Source: Vitellaria paradoxa
Taxonomy: Eukaryota; Streptophyta; Magnoliopsida; Ericales; Sapotaceae
Length of the DNA stretch: 64,000 nucleotides
Assembly: GCA_019916065.1 (NCBI GenBank)
Contig: CM034240.1
Coordinates: 45,086,026-45,150,025, forward strand
Direction: 5' to 3'
Positions 24,101 through 35,500 of this stretch are shown one piece after another (the stretch's first letter is position 1; every line of letters begins with the position of its first letter). The notes beneath the pieces are model-generated. The model did not search any database, was not told the origin of the DNA, and saw only the letters and a program-made list of their open reading frames with translations. Both the position numbers and the translations under genes were made by a program.

Positions 24101-26054
24101 TTTATATGTAAAAAATGTATAAATAAAATTTCAAAAGAAAAAAATGAAAATAATATGTAACAGTCACTTGCAAAATTACAGGAATGAGTTTAAGAAAACA
24201 TTGATGTTAACATATTACATTAAGACATGCATAACTTTGCAGTTAAGGGGTGTCTTGGGTAAATCCTACCAATCCTGCCTCTTATCAGCCACGTGGCCTG
24301 TTTTAAGACATAGGGCTAGTCTCCAGAGAAATCTTCTTGGACCACACCATACAGAAAAGCTTCTTTGTATCAACTGAAATTTCCTAAATACTAAAATTGA
24401 CCAAAATAGGTTCTAAATCTATGACAAATTAGTTTGTTTTTTACCGTGTCAAGAGCAGCTTTAAAAAGTTGCGAGGCCCTGCGCTTTTCTGGATTATCAG
24501 GAAACACCTACAAGGAAATATGACTTTTTAGCACTCATTTTCCTTCTACAAGTGAAAGGAACAAAAATCCACACAAAAGAAAACTGGCCTCCTCTTACAA
24601 TGCGAGCTCTCGTTTCCTTTCTTTCTTTGAGCTTCCTAATGACAGCCAATGCAAGTTGGATGTTGGCATCAATAAACTCATCTGAAGATCCCTTCATGTA
24701 TTAGGAATTTGACAAAATCATGTATCTGGTTTAACATATTTTTGTCAACAAGCCAATGCAACATAAATGATGGGATTGCACAATTAGAAAAACTAATTTT
24801 CAGTGGTGACGTAATGTTTAACAAACAATTTAATTCCTCCAACTCTTCAAATTTGAGGTTGGAAAAAGAAACAATTTATAGCAGGTAATTGGTGACAGGC
24901 AATATAGAACCAAAACTGGAAGCATGTTAAAGTAATTGCAGTCATGGTCGATCATGAGAAGGGCAATCCACTGAGTGTAACACCATTAGCAAAGTAGAAA
25001 ATTACAAAGTGAAGATTGTACCTTGTAAGAAGAAATGTTACTGGGCAAGGGCCTGATGAAGCACCCCAACGAAAAATGCAACAGAAAATAAAAAGGGTAT
25101 CAACATTAAAAAAATGTGGCAACTCAATCAGTGCAAAGACTAATATCCATACTAAATAATAGGAAAATGCCCTAGCAAAAACAGATTGCTAGGAGATCAT
25201 GCTAGGAGATCATGAACACGAAAAATATAACATGTGAAACACATAATGCTTTAAATTTGTTTGATATAATGTGAAACACTCACATTATATCAAACAAATT
25301 TAAAGCATTATCTTTACCATTTAAGTTGATTCCAATATGTCATGTCTAAAAATCAAATATTTCCATAGAGTGCTAGACTTCTTTCGTGGTTATTTTAAGA
25401 ATAACCTTAAAATGTGCATTTTCAAAGTAACTGTGCATTTTCAAATTAAAATCTGCATTTATAACCATTAATAAAATGTGCATTTTCGAAGTAACCAGTT
25501 AATCAACTTCCACACACAGAAAAATTATGTTAAAAGGGAGCGTAGATTAAATTTTGGGCAATTATTGAACTGAATGACAAGAACTAACAAATGGGTATGA
25601 AAGGAAGGGGGGGGACCACTGAATAGCCAACATCGATGAATAAGAAAATAAGTGAATAAAGAAACAAAGAGGAAAAAGACCATAAAAATAGAAGAGGAAA
25701 AAGAAGGTACGGGAAGTCGATTTCGAGACGGGTCTTTCCATCATCGAGGGCGTAAGCAAGAGAATTCGCTGCATCGGTGACCAGAACTTCGTATGATTTT
25801 GGCTTGTAAACTGAGACTCCGACCTTGGGATCGGTCCCAGTTGGTGCTTCTTTCTTGCTGCACTGAATTTGGTATCTTGAATTATCCCGGAAGATAGAGG
25901 AATTGAGGAGTGAGCGAGCTTTGAGGAGAGAGAATGGGAAGGTGAGAGACAGAGACAAAGATATGGAGAGAGAAAAGTGAGAGTGATTAGAGGGGGAGGA
26001 AGGAGAGAGAGAAGAAGGGATATAGCATCGCGATAAGGCCACCGACATGGCCAT
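18157..26054 (-). CDS. LPA3: LPA3-like chloroplast protein (DUF1995), 12 exons
   Basis: Twelve exons in transcript order: 26054-25711, 25052-25022, 24691-24599, 24507-24445, 24010-23899, 21694-21609, 20584-20526, 20439-20337, 20255-20195, 18557-18475, 18383-18303, 18216-18157. All junctions are GT-AG and join in frame, 1176 nt for 391 aa, complete. The start gives a Ser-rich, acid-poor N-terminus (about 1-60) typical of a chloroplast transit peptide; another Met lies 14 codons upstream. The remainder is one DUF1995 domain: [20 protein letters not shown], the segment [24 protein letters not shown] near the C-terminus, and a Trp-Trp-Glu-Glu / Ser-rich end. In Arabidopsis LPA3 (At1g73060) assists CP43 assembly into photosystem II with LPA2 and Alb3; assignment here is by remembered similarity. 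Oddity: the donor after exon 11 is GTCCTC, which is weak. Confidence 0.92.
25244..25310. repeat. Perfect 31-bp inverted repeat (hairpin) in LPA3-like intron 1
   Basis: Bases 25244-25274 are the exact reverse complement of 25280-25310, with the 5-nt loop AACAC between them. It lies in the intron between exons 1 and 2. A direct duplication (GCTAGGAGATCAT twice, about 25190-25214) is just upstream. It could be a tiny foldback element or a replication-slippage palindrome; the transcript would form a 31-bp stem. Confidence 0.9.
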
Positions 26055-26204
26055 TGCTGCAGTTGGTTTGTTGGGAGTGGAGGGAAAGATAACCATAGGA
26101 AGAGAGAAGCGATAAGGAATTTGAAGGCTGACACACAATTGGTATGAATTTACCAAATTGCCTATCTTGTAAGAAAATGGGGGAGGCCGATGTAACTGAT
26201 ATTT

Positions 26205-26331
26205 AGAGTGAGTTTGGAGTGAGATAAATTGGGAGTTTATAATACGTGAAGTGAAAGATAAAAGTTGATGTGACATAAAGTTAATAGAGATTTATAGAAT
26301 TTTTTAAAATTTATTTGCAAACTAAACGGAA
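26205..26331. mobile_element. MITE in the LPA3-like promoter, monomeric form
   Basis: Reads GAGTGAGTTTGGAGTGAGAT at one end and TTTGCAAACTAAACGGAAC at the other. On the opposite strand it matches the element at 26839 along its length (TCTATAAATCTCT, CACATCAACTTTT, CAATTTATCTCACT), but with only one copy of the internal 60-bp unit. It sits about 150 bp upstream of the LPA3-like ATG. Confidence 0.7.
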
Positions 26332-26838
26332 CTTGATTGGTGCTCCGTTAAATTTTAATCTGGCCGTTGAAGTTAAAATGTATTAAGTTGTTTTAATTTA
26401 AAATAAATATAAATAAATTTGAATAATTAAATTTAAAATTAATAATTCAAATTGTATATTATGAAACTGATATTTCTAAATATGATATTTAAAAAATAAT
26501 GAAACCGAAAATAAAATCAAACAAATAACTTAAAAATCATAAATTGAAATAAAAGTTTCGACAGCTCGATAAAAATTCAATTTAAAATTATTAAATTAAA
26601 ATTTAATAATTTATATATATTCATACAGCTTAGAGCTTGGAATTACTAAGTTAACATCCTCCTTACCTCCTTTTTAATAATTTTTAATTTGTTTGAAAAT
26701 GATAGAATTAAAAATGAAATAAAATAATTGCCCATTATATATATATGCCTGTTGCATTATGCTCAAAATACATTAGAAACTGCTATGGCTCTTTTTTTCT
26801 GGTTTTAATGAGTTACAATTTTATAAGGACCATTATTG

Positions 26839-27097
26839 GCCTCGTTTGGTTTGTTAAAAAACAACAAAAAATTCTATAAATCTCTGTTAACTTTATATCA
26901 CATCAATTTTTTTCTTTCACTGCACGCATTATGAATTCTCAATTTATCTCACTTTAATCACATCAACTTTTTTCTTTCACTGCACGCATTATGAATCTCA
27001 ATTTATCTCACTTTAATCACATCAACTTTTTTCTTTCACTGCACGCATTATGAATTATTAATTTATCTCACTTTTTCTTACTCCAAACAAACCCATA
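26839..27097. mobile_element. MITE with three internal tandem 60-bp units
   Basis: The ends GGCCTCGTTTGGTTTG and CTCCAAACAAACCCA are inverted repeats. The interior has three near-identical units starting CACATCAA at 26899, 26959 and 27018 (60 and 59 bp spacing), each with TTTCTTTCACTGCACGCATT. Same family as 26205-26331, inverted. Confidence 0.8.
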
Positions 27098-28306
27098 GTA
27101 TATTAGAACTCCGGGGTTGCTGGGTTGGTGTCTCTTTTTTGCGTTTTTGTTTTTTTTTTCTTTTTTTTTAAGTATTATTAATTTATTTCTTTTAAAGTTA
27201 TTCAATAATTTTATACATTATTTAATTACAAAAAATTACTGTAATTTTAACTATTTCTATAATCATACCACATTTTTATTTATATCTTTACATTCTACAT
27301 GGTTAAAGGTATTTATACATTAAATTTTTATTATTTACACTATTATATAAAAGGAATACTAGGGATATTTGATAAAATTTAGAAACTAATGAAATGTCAA
27401 TTTTGGTAAGTTTTTTTACCATCTTTCATTAATACCTCTCCACTGCTTGCAATTACTAATACTTTTAATGAAAATAAAAAAAATTAGTAATTGCCACTTA
27501 ATTAAGTAAAAATTTAATATATTTTTTTAATATTCTTTAAATGTCATTCCTAACCATTTACTACTTTTATATTTTTTTATTTTTTTTAAATGTCACTTAA
27601 TTACAAATTATTTACGTAAATAACATTTAAAACTATTTAATATTTTACAAGTGTTTTAATATTTTTATTTTAAATTTGTTTGATAATTTATTTAAAATTA
27701 AAAACACATATATTTACTTGGAAAAAAATCACATATTATGATAAGAAACGAGCAGACGTAGTTGGAAAATGTGTAAATTTTTAATTTTTTTCATTAATAT
27801 TTTTAATTGCCAATAACCTCTCATAACTTACGAAATGTGTATAAGTAATCTTTGAAATTAGAAAATTATTTAAATAATTTTAATTTTGTCTTTTTTAATT
27901 TTTCTTATACGCTCCTTAATTTTCAAATATTTTTATTTGTTTTCTTAAAATACTCCTTATCTACACACTATTTACTTAAATTTCCTTATTTGTTATTTAA
28001 GATATGCGTTTTAATCTTTTTAACTATTAATTAATTTTGTATTAATAATTTTAAAAAATCTAAACAATAAAAACAAAATAAATAAAAAATTTAAAAATAA
28101 GAATAAAATAAAATAATTGATAAATATTTTTTTCCGTGTATAAAGTGTGTGCATCCCACCCCTAACAATTATATTCCTTGCCTTTTTTGCTAGTTTAATA
28201 TTTAGGTGGTTAGCCAAATTAAATAGCTTAAATTGAGATGAAATAGACAGTCTTAAATTACTTGCCCTATTCAAGGTTTATATAAAACGTTTTTGTTGAT
28301 TATAAA
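27098..28306. other. AT-rich intergenic spacer
   Basis: Very AT-rich, with no supportable gene or clear element. Short open frames are low-complexity Phe/Leu/Ile/Lys strings. Confidence 0.5.
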
Positions 28307-28640
28307 GGGACTGTTTGGAGATGCAAAAAAATGTAAAAAACTTATCAACTTTTAATTTTTGAGTGTTTGACAAATCATCAATTTTTACTAATTTGCTACT
28401 CCGCTATAGTAACTTGTCAATTTAAAAGTTATCAAAAATTACTAAAATTTGTTAAAAGTTGTCAAAAATTATTAAAAATTGCTAGAAATTACCAAAAATT
28501 TACCGAATACTAAAAGTTATAAAAAGTTACTAAATATCGATAAAAATTATTACTTGCTTTACCAAGTGCATAAAAATTGTAACTAGCAACTTTTAACAAA
28601 AAATACAAAAAGTTACTAAAAATTGTCTCTAGACACCCCC
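28307..28640. mobile_element. MITE, about 334 bp
   Basis: The ends GGGACTGTTTGGAGATGC and GTCTCTAGACACCCCC are imperfect inverted repeats. The interior has repeated AAAAGTTACTAAAAATTG-like motifs. It resembles 13799-14135 in size and in internal organisation. Confidence 0.6.
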
Positions 28641-29115
28641 AAAATTAATTTAAGGGTGGACGTTGAATGGTCTAGGTTTAAAAAACTTTGGGGTTAAGTT
28701 TAATTTTTAGACTTTGTGTAAGGTCACTTATTTTTTTTAGAAAATTATATTGTATTTTTAGATAAAAATAATAGATTTAGTATTAAAATAAAAATTTTTA
28801 TAATTTTTGATATATAAACTTAATTTTTATAAGAAATAAATATAATATAATATATAAAATATATATCGAAAAGCATATTTTTAAAATTTTAGATTGAGCC
28901 TAGATTTTTTGCATTTTGGGGTAAAAAAAAAATGTTGGTTTCATTGTTTGGAACAATTTTTTTTTTACTTCTCCCCCTCTTACGAAAGAGTGACCCAAGC
29001 AATAAACAAGTTGTGTTTTTTTTTTTTTTTTTTTTTTTTTTTTATTGTCTCCATAAGTTCTCATATATTGTTGATTTAATTGTGGGAAAAATTTTTTTAT
29101 ATATTGTTGTCATGA

Positions 29116-29274
29116 TAGTGTGTTTGGAGTTGTATAAAAATGTATAAAATTATAAAAGTTAATATCTCGTGTGTTCGTGCAGTGAGTAGATAATTTAAAT
29201 TTTATAGTCTCGTAATTCATATTTGTTGATTTTTGTAAAATTTTATATTTTTTTTACAACTCCAAACAATGTCA
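29116..29274. mobile_element. MITE, about 155-160 bp
   Basis: The ends GTGTTTGGAGTTGTAAAAA-like and TTTTTACAACTCCAAACAA are inverted repeats. TGTCAT occurs on both sides and may be part of the target duplication. Confidence 0.65.
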
Positions 29275-29599
29275 TATCACATGCAGCAAGCTTTATTGAA
29301 GTGCATGTATTTGAAGATGAGAATGAGACATCAAGCTTTTATTAAAGTTTTTTTGACTTTACACAGAGTAGTATGGTGGATTCCCTAGTGCACTAGGCAT
29401 TGGAAATTTGGTACCAAAATGAAAAGTGGAATGCTGTTGTGGACATCGGACTAAATGTTCAAATCACTACTTGAAATTTTCATTTTTGTAATAATTATAA
29501 TATTTGTGCAATTTTTTTAAATTATTATAAATATTGATAGCATATGATTACCATACATGATATTAAAAAAAATAAAAAACAAACATTCGCATATCTTAA

Positions 29600-29753
29600 G
29601 GGGGTGTTTGGTGTCCCAAAAGAAACAAAAAAAATCAAAAGATAAGTTTGATATGATGTAAAAATGATATGTGACAAAATGTAATTGGAGAGATTTAAAA
29701 ATTTTTGAAATTTTTTGAAATTTTTTAATTTTTTTTAGACTCCAAATGAACCC
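29600..29753. mobile_element. MITE, about 154 bp, Tourist-like with TAA target
   Basis: GGGGTGTTTGGTGTCCC at the left, TAGACTCCAAATGAACCC at the right, flanked by TAA on both sides. A 3-bp TAA/TTA duplication is characteristic of PIF/Harbinger (Tourist) MITEs. The interior (GATGTAAAAATGATATGTGA) is shared with the element at 30437. Confidence 0.7.
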
Positions 29754-30110
29754 TAAATATCATCCCATCTTAATTATAATTTTTTAACTCTTTTTTTTTT
29801 AATTTTTATATTTTAATTAGATATACAAAGAGAGCCATGAAAATGACTATCAAAATTATTAGAGAATTTGGTAAGAACATGACTTGAATATTTGAGTTTA
29901 GTGGTGTGTAACTGATTAGGCTTCGTACTGATTAGTCAAGTCAAACTTTAACTTAATAAATTTTTAAAAACTTTCAATCCTCTCGTTAATATATTATTTA
30001 GAGAACCGGTTGGTGGGATACTTGATACCTTCTTCTTCTTTTTTATTTTAATTTTAAGTATTTTAATTTTAACGAGTTAATATATTAATTTTAAATATAC
30101 TTTATATATA

Positions 30111-30279
30111 GGCTCCGTTTGGAGCTCTATCAAATAAAATAAAATTTTATAAAATTTTACAAATATAAATTACGAAATAATAAAATTTAAATTCTTTACT
30201 CATTACACAAATTACGAAATATTTAATTTTATAATTTTATTTTATTTTATACACTTTTATATAATTTCAAGCACACCTA
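30111..30279. mobile_element. MITE-like element, about 169 bp
   Basis: Left end GGCTCCGTTTGGAGCTCT and right end TTTCAAGCACACCT, weakly inverted, around an interior of AATAAAATTTTATAA repeats. Ends are approximate. Confidence 0.45.
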
Positions 30280-30436
30280 TTTTTTTTTAATTGTAATGGG
30301 TTACCGAATGACAGGTCACCCGTTAACTTGATGGGCAACGGTCAATACCTATACGGAATGTCTCTCTCTCTCTTCTCAGGTTTGATAGGACCCGACTTGT
30401 ATTACATGGCACCCATACCCCAATCATTAATCACTC

Positions 30437-30585
30437 AGGGACGTTTGGAATTTTTAAAAAAATATAAAAAAAAATTAATAAATGAGATTGATGTGATGTA
30501 AAAATGATAAGTAACAAAATATGATCGGAAAAATTTAAAAATTTTTTAAATTTTTTAATTTTTTTTATGAATCCAAACAAGTCCT
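30437..30585. mobile_element. MITE, about 149 bp, same family as 29600
   Basis: The left end GGGACGTTTGGAATTTTT and the right end ATGAATCCAAACAAGTCC are imperfect inverted repeats. The interior contains GATGTGATGTAAAAATGATA as in the 29600 element. Confidence 0.65.
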
Positions 30586-32525
30586 TAATCAATTCAACTC
30601 ACGATATTATTGGTACACCACTATTTGTGCCAAACTGGAAGTGCCACTTATTAATTAAACGAGCCTATTATTATTGTCCATATTTATCTTTAATTTTTTT
30701 TATTTTTTACATTTTTTATCAATTTTATATTTTTCTTATTTAACGTTATCTCCTTTATTCTTATCTATTTTCTTTCTTTAGTTTGAATTTATGGTGAAAG
30801 TTGTTAGTTAAAAAAAAACTAATGACCAATAAAAAAACTAATTAAAAGGAAAGTTATGAAAAAATGGTGAAGAATTAGAAGGCACTTTCATAAATTATAA
30901 TTACAATACAACTTTGCAAAAAGGTGAAATATCAATTTATAAGTTAGTACCTATGATATATATGTTTCAAATGTGTTTTGTACTTATACTAATAATATTT
31001 TTGTGGTAATAACATAATAGAAAGTAATTTCCTTTTTCCCTTTTAATTTTTATTCTATTTTTGTTTATTTGTTTTTTTAAGTTTTATAATTAATTATTTT
31101 ATTGTTGTTTGGGGTATTTGGATAAATTTTTAAACAATTTAGTTGATGTCTATACTCGTCGTTAAAAAAATTACAATGTCTATATTTTTTTTGTTTCAAT
31201 ATTAAATGTTATTATTTTTTCATAGTTTATTACAATTCTTAGGACGAAATTTTTTTTTTAAAACAATTCATATAGTCAAAGATTTATGGATTTTCATTTT
31301 TAAAAATTTTGTTTTAGGTAATATTTTTTTTGTTGACACCTTTTTTTTAAGTCTCCTGTTTCACTAAAATTAGGTCTTCTTTTTTAAACTTTTTTATTTT
31401 ATTTATTTTTTTTACTTTTTCGTATTTTTTTGTTTTTATTCTTAATTTTTTAGTAAGTGTATAGTGTGTTATTTTGATATTATTAGGAGTATTTGTATCA
31501 TTTTTTAAATAAATTAGCTAATGTCAATATTTTTGGCTAGTAAGTATTTATTTTTTAAATATTTAAACATTAAATATTATTTTACATTAAATGTTAAATT
31601 ATTAACTTAACTTAATGTAATTTAATAACAATAATTTCAAACAAGTAACTTTAAAAAATTTTCACCTATTTAAAGATTTATGAACTCTCTTTGTATGAAT
31701 TATATTATAACAAATAAAATGCATTAATGAGAGATATCAAATAAATATACTTTTAAATTAATTTCAAATTAAAATATAATAAACAAATAAAAATTTTAAA
31801 TTAAATTTGAGATTAAATCACAAAAAAATTATACTTAAATTTTTGAAGACAAAGTAGTATAAAAAGTTAAAACTCACGTCAGTACATAGGATCTAACTAC
31901 TGTATAAATATTTCTTCTATATCATTTATGAGTTTAGAATTTTTGCTCCAAAGTGTATTTTATTTTATAAGATTTGAATTAAACTTTAGAATATTATAAT
32001 TTTTGAATTATTATTTAACGGTTATTTTGATATTTTCAGCAGTTTCTTCATTCAATTTTTTTCTCTTATAACAAAGAAAGGAATTATCATTTTTTTGACT
32101 TGCAGTAACTTTTTTTATTTGCTTTTTAAGTTGGAATCAATTAAAATAAAAAAGACTTTAGTTTTTTTAAATTATTATTTTAATATTTTTATTTTGCAGT
32201 TAAATAAAGTCATTGAAAAAAAATTTTTAACAATACAAATAATAAACTAAATTTAAGAATGAAAATTTAAATTGAATCGAAAAATAGTACAATAAAAAAT
32301 AATATTTTTAAATATATTTTAAAAATTATGTTTAAAGGAAGTTTGTTGAGATCCCCTTGTCCGCCAATATATCCCACCAATGATGACTCATTTATCTGTT
32401 CGGTACAGTCGTGAAGTCGTTGACCAATGATATTTCACCACGCAATCATAGTTTATTTTCCCCAAAGTCGGCCAATGAGCTCTCGGTCGCCGTAAGAAAC
32501 CCCGCGAAAGACCAAACACCCCACT

Positions 32526-32558
<33 letters not shown>

Positions 32559-32589
32559 CTGTTCCCGGTGCGAGGAAGAGCAAGAGCGG
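30586..32589. other. AT-rich intergenic spacer and ABCC13-like promoter region
   Basis: AT-rich with many T-runs; no gene or element I can support up to about 32340. From 32340 the composition becomes balanced, as expected for the promoter and 5' UTR of the gene that starts at 32590. Confidence 0.45.
32525..32552 (+). repeat. (CT)n microsatellite in the probable 5' UTR
   Basis: About 14 CT repeats 38 bp before the ABCC13-like ATG. Pyrimidine repeats at this position are common in plant leaders and core promoters. Confidence 0.8.
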
Positions 32590-35500
32590 ATGGGGTTATT
32601 CAATCTTATTTGCCCCGACTCTCCATACGTACGCTTTGTTTATTCTCTTCTTCTAATACGAACAATTCCTTCTTCTAATTCGCATTGAGTTGGGTTTCAA
32701 TCTTTTAATTTTCTCACCAATCAAACAGAGGTCAAGGTTCTGTGGGCTGAGTGTAGAGAAGGAACTTAAATGAGTAATTGGATTTTTTGTTTGTTTGGAC
32801 TCCCAAATGTTTTGGCGTGCGCAATGGGATGGGGGGGGGTGTTGAAGTAGTATCTACAGGGACGGAGCCAGAGCCGAACTGGGGAGGGGGGGGCTACAGC
32901 ACCGGGGCAGGGGCGAGGGATTTCTTGACTTTAATTTTTGAATAGACATGATATTTCTTTGGTTCTTACTGTAACATTTGCCACTCTTCTTCCTGGTGTT
33001 CAGGTATGGGATGGAAATGGATTGTCGGAGTGTTTCACCAATATATATCCTTTACTTTATAATTTGATATTCCATTGCTCTTCAACAATAAATTATTTGT
33101 AGTTTCGAGGATACATTTTCCTTTAACAATATTTACAGTTCTAGGTTTTGGAGCCAATATAGTGACTTTGATTATGATCACCGTAGTTGGGATTACAGGG
33201 ACAACCAGAAGGAGCAGGAGCGTAAGTGATTATGAGTATCTTCATTTGCTTTTAGAGAAAGTAGAGGACTAGAATAGGAAAGTACAATCACTTGATATAG
33301 ATAATTCTAATTTGCTGTTCTTATCTCATTTCCTGTGACCCAAACCTGTTTGGAGACCGAGAAAAATAAGGAACTCTAGCACGCTGTGCACTTGCTGCGC
33401 TCAGTTTGACATTTCTATGTTAAATCTCAAAGAGTTAACGCTGAGCTGTCTAGTTGTCAATGTCTTGAATTAGAATTCTGGATTTAAGAATTGTGAGATT
33501 TGATATAAAATCAAATGATGATTGAAAGATAATGTTTGGACATTGAAATATACAAGATATTGAAGAATGAGCATTATTGTGCTTGAAAACTAATAGTTTT
33601 ATATGATCTTGTTGTCTAAATTGAAAGACACTAGTCTTCTAGGATACCAAGAGTTTCAGTTGCTTATGGAGGCTTTAGATAACCTGGGATACCAAAAGTT
33701 CAAATCACTTGTGTGAAGATGATTGGTAATTACGGAAGGATTCCTAGGTCCCTACAAGCCTCTCCATTAAAAATAAAATAGAGATATTATTATTTTATGA
33801 ATGCATTCTGAATTGCAAGAATCTCTACAAATTAGGTAGATATGATTTCGATTCACCACATGACTCCAACTGAATGATAGAATACTATTTCCTATTGCAT
33901 GGTATCTCCCACCAAACAACATGCCTTTTTTTTATATTTCAACAATGCTTTGTTTTTATTTGAGCCAAAATATTGGTATGCTAGCGGCGTTCACTAATTT
34001 TTAGCCGTTTCTTGATGACTTTTTTTTTCCCCCATCAACATTTTTTAGCATTTAATCTCTCAGTCATGCAATAAATATTCCATTCTCTATCTTTTGTTTA
34101 TTTAGTTCACTTCAGTTAAAAATTACCAAGGCAGGGCTTTATTTATTTATTTTTGAACCAATAAAGTTGTTCTATAAATTAATGGTTGACTAAAATTATG
34201 CAGATAACCCTTTTAGAGAAGGTTTTCCTGCATCTTATACCTGCTCTCGGAGCTAGCATGGCGCTTTTTGATATGGCTTTGCTTTTGAAGGAAGCGCTAA
34301 ATGGTTACAGTAGTCTGTATCATGAGTGGCTTTTTAAAAGTTCTCAATTCTTGATATGGGTAAGCTTTTAAAAAGTGGTTCCTCGAAGCATTGTACAAAA
34401 TGGCTTCTTAATTCTTCTTCTTTTTCTTCTTCCTTCTTTTTTTTTTTTAATAAATCTTTTCCCTGAGATGTTCTCCTGGTTTCCCTTGTGTCAAATGCTG
34501 TAGGTTATCATTCTACTCATCTCAAACTGTGACAAGTGGTTTGTTACTTTTTGCAACCGGATGGTGTGCTTTTGGTGGGTCATGAAACCATTATTGGGAA
34601 TCCCATCTCTGCAAACAGCTTTTTCTTCACAGGAGGTATCTTTGCTTTTCTTTTGTTTCTTAAATTACTGGAATCCACCTTTTCCCCTTCTTTGTTGTGG
34701 TCATACGAGATTTTGCATCAAAGAATCTTGTACTACATAAACTGTCATCAATCATGTTAAGCTTGCCATCTATTTACACATTCATTCAGGGTGTTTATTT
34801 TGAGTTTCCAAAAGCTTTGAGTGTTAGATACGTGTGACAGGATTTGTTTTTATGTAGTAAGAATTTAAGATACTTTTTTTATCCAAATTGAATATAAATG
34901 CTCAACTTACATTTTCTCTAACAAGTTAGGCTACTTCATGTGTTTGATTTGCTTGTGGAGGGAAGTCTGCACATGAAGGTTTTCAGCACAGTATATAAAT
35001 ACTTAAGTCATACTTGCTGTAAAGCTTAAGCACTTAGAGCAGTTGGTTTGTTCCAATAATCTAGTAGGAGCACTTTGGATAAAACCTTAAGGTTTAATTT
35101 TGGAATTATGTGTCTTGCATGTAAGCTGAAATTTTACAGGCACTCCTGCTGATGGTGAGATTAGTTCTTGGTCTTATTCTAATGTTTTCTAATTGAAATA
35201 TAGGTAGTTAAAATTGTCCATGTCCGATTAACTTTAATTGCGATTATGCATGCAACTAGACGCGAAGGTATCCTGTTGCTTGCAAAGTAGATCATTCTAA
35301 AAGGTTAAGTGCGGCTTTAGCTCAGTTGGCGAGCTGTCCCGTTGCCCACTTATCCGCCCCCCCCCCCCCCCCCCCCCAATAACCCCGCTTACCGATAAAA
35401 AAAAAAGATCATTCTGAAAGGTTCCTTTCTGTTTTGCTGATTTTTTCCTTGTAGCTTGGATTGGGAAACAATGACTTTAAATGTCTGAATGTAGCCACAA

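Noticed and set aside
23720..24160. 146-codon plus-strand open frame
   Set aside because: Antisense across exon 5 of the LPA3-like gene and its intron; no similarity.
25562..26134. A 190-codon minus-strand frame overlapping the first LPA3-like exon
   Set aside because: Alternative frame of the same exon and adjacent intron; the other frame joins perfectly to eleven further exons.
32411..32656. 81-codon open frame beginning MKSLTNDISP as the ABCC start
   Set aside because: Different frame from exon 1, contains the CT microsatellite, and does not lead into the family N-terminus; the ATG at 32590 does.
35313..35345. Possible tRNA gene (TTAGCTCAGTTGG)
   Set aside because: No B box or acceptor-stem pairing, and a 17-bp duplication plus A tail mark it as a retroposed fragment.
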